Source: Paratractidigestivibacter sp963649365
Lineage (GTDB): Bacteria > Actinomycetota > Coriobacteriia > Coriobacteriales > Atopobiaceae
NCBI GenBank assembly: GCA_963649365.1
Contig: CAVJHQ010000059.1
Span: 1 to 14,862 of the forward strand
Length of the DNA stretch: 14,862 nt
Direction of reading: 5' to 3'
A program made the position numbers and the translations under genes. Below are positions 13,546 through 14,862 of the stretch, one piece after another. Under the pieces are notes generated by a model that saw only the letters and a program-made list of their open reading frames with translations, was not told the DNA's origin and did no database searches. The first letter of the stretch is position 1; every line of letters starts with the position of its first letter.

Positions 13546-13704
13546 TGATCACTTTTTCGAGATTGTGCGTGGGTTTTCGGGGGTTGGGGCGAGTAGGGAA
13601 GGGGCACGGCATCCTCGCCCCTTTGCAAAAGCCCAGGAAAGGTCTGCGCAGCTTCTTAAAATTGTGCATCAAAACTACAATAAAGCACGCAGAACCTCGA
13701 TTTT
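13546..13704. repeat. 159-bp MITE-like element, copy B
   Basis: This is the same-orientation partner of 1634-1792, almost 12 kb away, with equal length and the same block spacing. The right block 13668-13704 differs from copy A at one of 37 positions. The left end reads CGAGATTGTGCGTGG and is the approximate inverse of the right CACGCAGAACCTCG. The interior is strongly diverged apart from GCGAGTAG and a GCAAAA..C.CAGG motif shifted by about 10 bp. It starts directly after the purH terminator and ends 42 bp before the mntP stop codon. Confidence 0.8.
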
Positions 13705-13746
13705 TTCTGCAGCGCTGCGCGACGACGACGCAGTACGGCGCGCCAA

Positions 13747-14328
13747 TCACAGGAACAGGTGCTGCGCGAGGATCTTTGCCCCGATGAAGACGAGGACGCA
13801 GCCGCCGACGACGGTGGCGGGCTTTTGGTAGCGCGACCCGAAGTAGTGGCCGATGGCGACCCCGGCGAGCGTGAATCCGAAGGTCACGACGCCGATGAAC
13901 GAGGCCGCGGCCACGATGTTCACCGAGAGCGCGGCGAGCGAGATACCGACCGCAAGGGCGTCGATGGAGGTGGCTACCGCCAGCATGAGGTACTCGCCGA
14001 GGTCGATGCGCTCGGTGTCCTGTGCGTCGCCGGTCGGCTTGCCCTCGGCGTCGTCCTCGTGTGCCGCGTCCCAGAGCATCTTGCCGCCGATGAAGGCGAG
14101 CAGCCCGAACGCGATCCAGTGGTCGATCGGCGCGATGAGCCAAAGAAGCTGGCTGCCCAAAGCCCAGCCGATGGTGGGCATGAGCGCCTGGAACCCGCCG
14201 AAGAAGAGGCCGAGCACCACGGCCACCTTGACGTTGACCCTCCTCATGCCCAGGCCCTTGCACACCGAGACCGCGAACGCGTCCATCGAAAGTCCCACAG
14301 CCAAAAGCAGCAGTTCAATCAGGTCCAT
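13747..14328 (-). CDS. mntP: Putative manganese efflux pump MntP
   Basis: The 193-aa protein starts MDLIELLLLAVGLSMDAFAV. A GAGAGGGG site lies 4 nt upstream of the ATG (14328); the upstream frame has no better start. Six hydrophobic segments arranged as an internal duplication are visible. Each half carries a conserved acidic motif: GLSMDAFAVSVCKGLGMR (residues 13-30) and AVATSIDALAVGISLAALS (about 111-129). Both Asp residues and the IGGKMLWDA segment fit MntP, which exports Mn2+ across the cytoplasmic membrane. The length is slightly above the usual 185-190 because of a charged loop (about residues 88-106). I looked for a yybP-ykoY Mn2+ riboswitch in the 5' region (14329-14412 on the minus strand) and could not see one. 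Confidence 0.95.
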   Translation of the reverse strand: MDLIELLLLAVGLSMDAFAVSVCKGLGMRRVNVKVAVVLGLFFGGFQALMPTIGWALGSQLLWLIAPIDHWIAFGLLAFIGGKMLWDAAHEDDAEGKPTGDAQDTERIDLGEYLMLAVATSIDALAVGISLAALSVNIVAAASFIGVVTFGFTLAGVAIGHYFGSRYQKPATVVGGCVLVFIGAKILAQHLFL

Positions 14329-14412
14329 GACGCCCCTCTCACCGATGCGGCCCCTCGCCGCACTCCCGTTAACCAACGTGCGCCTTGCCTCGGGAATCGC
14401 GCTAAGGAAAAA

Positions 14413-14452
14413 ACTCGTGGCCCCGCGGGCGCCCGCCCGCGAAGCCACGAGT
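14413..14452 (-). terminator. Intrinsic terminator of the P-type ATPase gene (minus strand)
   Basis: ACTCGTGGC (14413-14421) pairs with GCCACGAGT (14444-14452), with inner GCGGGC/GCCCGC pairs. On the minus strand the hairpin is followed by a run of T (complement of the A-rich 14407-14412). It ends transcripts from the gene at 14603 before mntP, so mntP needs its own promoter within 14329-14412. Confidence 0.85.
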
Positions 14453-14550
14453 CTCGTTGATTAAGATGCGCCAGGCCGTGTGGCCAGCATGTTGGTCGCA
14501 TCGCGCGGCCAATCGGCCGGCCACGCCACTACTCCCTCGTCGTTGATGCA

Positions 14551-14580
14551 GGTCTACCCGCGCCTCGCCGCGCGTAGACC
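14551..14580. other. Hairpin between the P-type ATPase stop and its terminator
   Basis: GGTCTAC (14551-14557) and GCGC (14560-14563) pair with GCGC and GTAGACC (14570-14580) around CTCGCC, with a two-base bulge. No T-tract follows on either strand. It may stabilise the 3' end of the upstream transcript. I see no gene in 14453-14602. Confidence 0.45.
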
Positions 14581-14602
14581 GCGGGCCCGGCCGACGAGCC
14601 GC

Positions 14603-14862
14603 CTACCTGCCCATCGCTCGGCGAACGGCCTTGACGGCCTCGTCCACGACGACGACCGAGACGGCGCAGAGCAGCATCTTGCCCCAGAGCGCGGCGGACA
14701 GCGGGACCGTCTCGAACACCGCGGCGCCGAACTCGGTGATGGCGAACTGCATGGCCAGAACGAGCCCGAACACGCCGAGCATGAGCTTGTTGTTGCCCAC
14801 GTTTCGCAGCATCGGCACGTTGTTGAGCTCGCGGCAGTTGAAGGCGTTCAGGAGCTGCATCA
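14603..14862 (-). CDS. Cation-transporting P-type ATPase, C-terminal end (partial, runs off right edge)
   Basis: About 86 codons remain, ending ...SVVVVDEAVKAVRRAMGR. The fragment contains LLNAFNCRELNNVP, a hydrophobic helix VFGLVLAMQFAITEFGAAVF, then FETVPLSAALWGKML and a last helix ending in VDEAVK. The order NAFNCR - helix - F..VPL....W - helix - DE..K..RR is characteristic of the last membrane helices (M9-M10) of calcium-type (SERCA/PMCA-like, P2) bacterial ATPases. The catalytic DKTGT and ATP-binding domains lie outside the window. The methionine at 14860 is internal. Ion specificity cannot be judged from this part. Transcribed toward mntP but separated from it by a terminator. Confidence 0.85.
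   Translation of the reverse strand, partial: MQLLNAFNCRELNNVPMLRNVGNNKLMLGVFGLVLAMQFAITEFGAAVFETVPLSAALWGKMLLCAVSVVVVDEAVKAVRRAMGR

Noticed and set aside
13546..13704. Protein-coding origin of the 159-bp repeats
   Set aside because: The conserved right block is in no shared long open frame and the interiors diverge with apparent indels that are not multiples of three.
14329..14412. yybP-ykoY manganese riboswitch before mntP
   Set aside because: The leader between the upstream terminator and the start is under 90 nt and I could not find the conserved internal loops of that motif.

Overview
The window is GC-rich, densely coded bacterial chromosome with canonical Shine-Dalgarno sites and intrinsic terminators. 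Three things point to the class Coriobacteriia (Collinsella/Olsenella-like), although this is inference from gene content and no search was run: the split late purine pathway (archaeal-type PurO plus stand-alone AICAR formyltransferase), a ZTP riboswitch, and the DegV/MarR/FtsX-like ABC repertoire. No rRNA, tRNA, CRISPR array, phage or transposase gene is visible.

Layout. 1-470 (-): N-terminal part of a PLP aminotransferase running off the left edge. 471-1004: divergent non-coding region holding a four-copy 28-bp-period array, a long palindrome (714-786) and a structured leader; nothing recognised in 787-905. 1005-1508 (+): DUF2798-like membrane protein with terminator. 1509-1939: a 159-bp MITE-like repeat and a MarR-type operator. 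1940-2383 (+): MarR regulator. 2496-3344 (+): DegV fatty-acid-binding protein. 3511-4677 (-): DHA1 MFS exporter. 4678-5122: divergent region with copy 1 of a 129-bp repeat and a G-quadruplex-like tract. 5123-6436 (+): AzgA-type purine permease. 6437-6749: copy 2 of the 129-bp repeat, then a promoter. 6750-11006 (+): ABC ATPase plus a 1183-aa FtsX-type permease with a large extracytoplasmic coiled-coil hairpin. 11007-11364: GC-rich repeats, promoter, ZTP riboswitch and terminator. 11365-12003 (+): IMP cyclohydrolase PurO. 12020-12142: a very long RNA-type hairpin. 12185-13363 (+): AICAR formyltransferase. 13364-13746: structured 3' region, terminator, second copy of the 159-bp repeat. 13747-14328 (-): MntP manganese exporter. 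14413-14452: terminator. 14603-14862 (-): C-terminal end of a cation P-type ATPase running off the right edge.

How it works together. The clearest unit is purine metabolism. ZTP (or its monophosphate ZMP/AICAR) accumulates when 10-formyl-THF is short. The riboswitch should then relieve termination and raise both enzymes that consume AICAR and close the IMP ring. The AzgA-type purine permease lies about 5 kb upstream. The most unusual content is non-coding: two families of interspersed palindromic repeats (129 bp and 159 bp, two copies each), a roughly 123-nt hairpin inside the purO-purH message, and several short GC-rich direct-repeat arrays confined to intergenic DNA.
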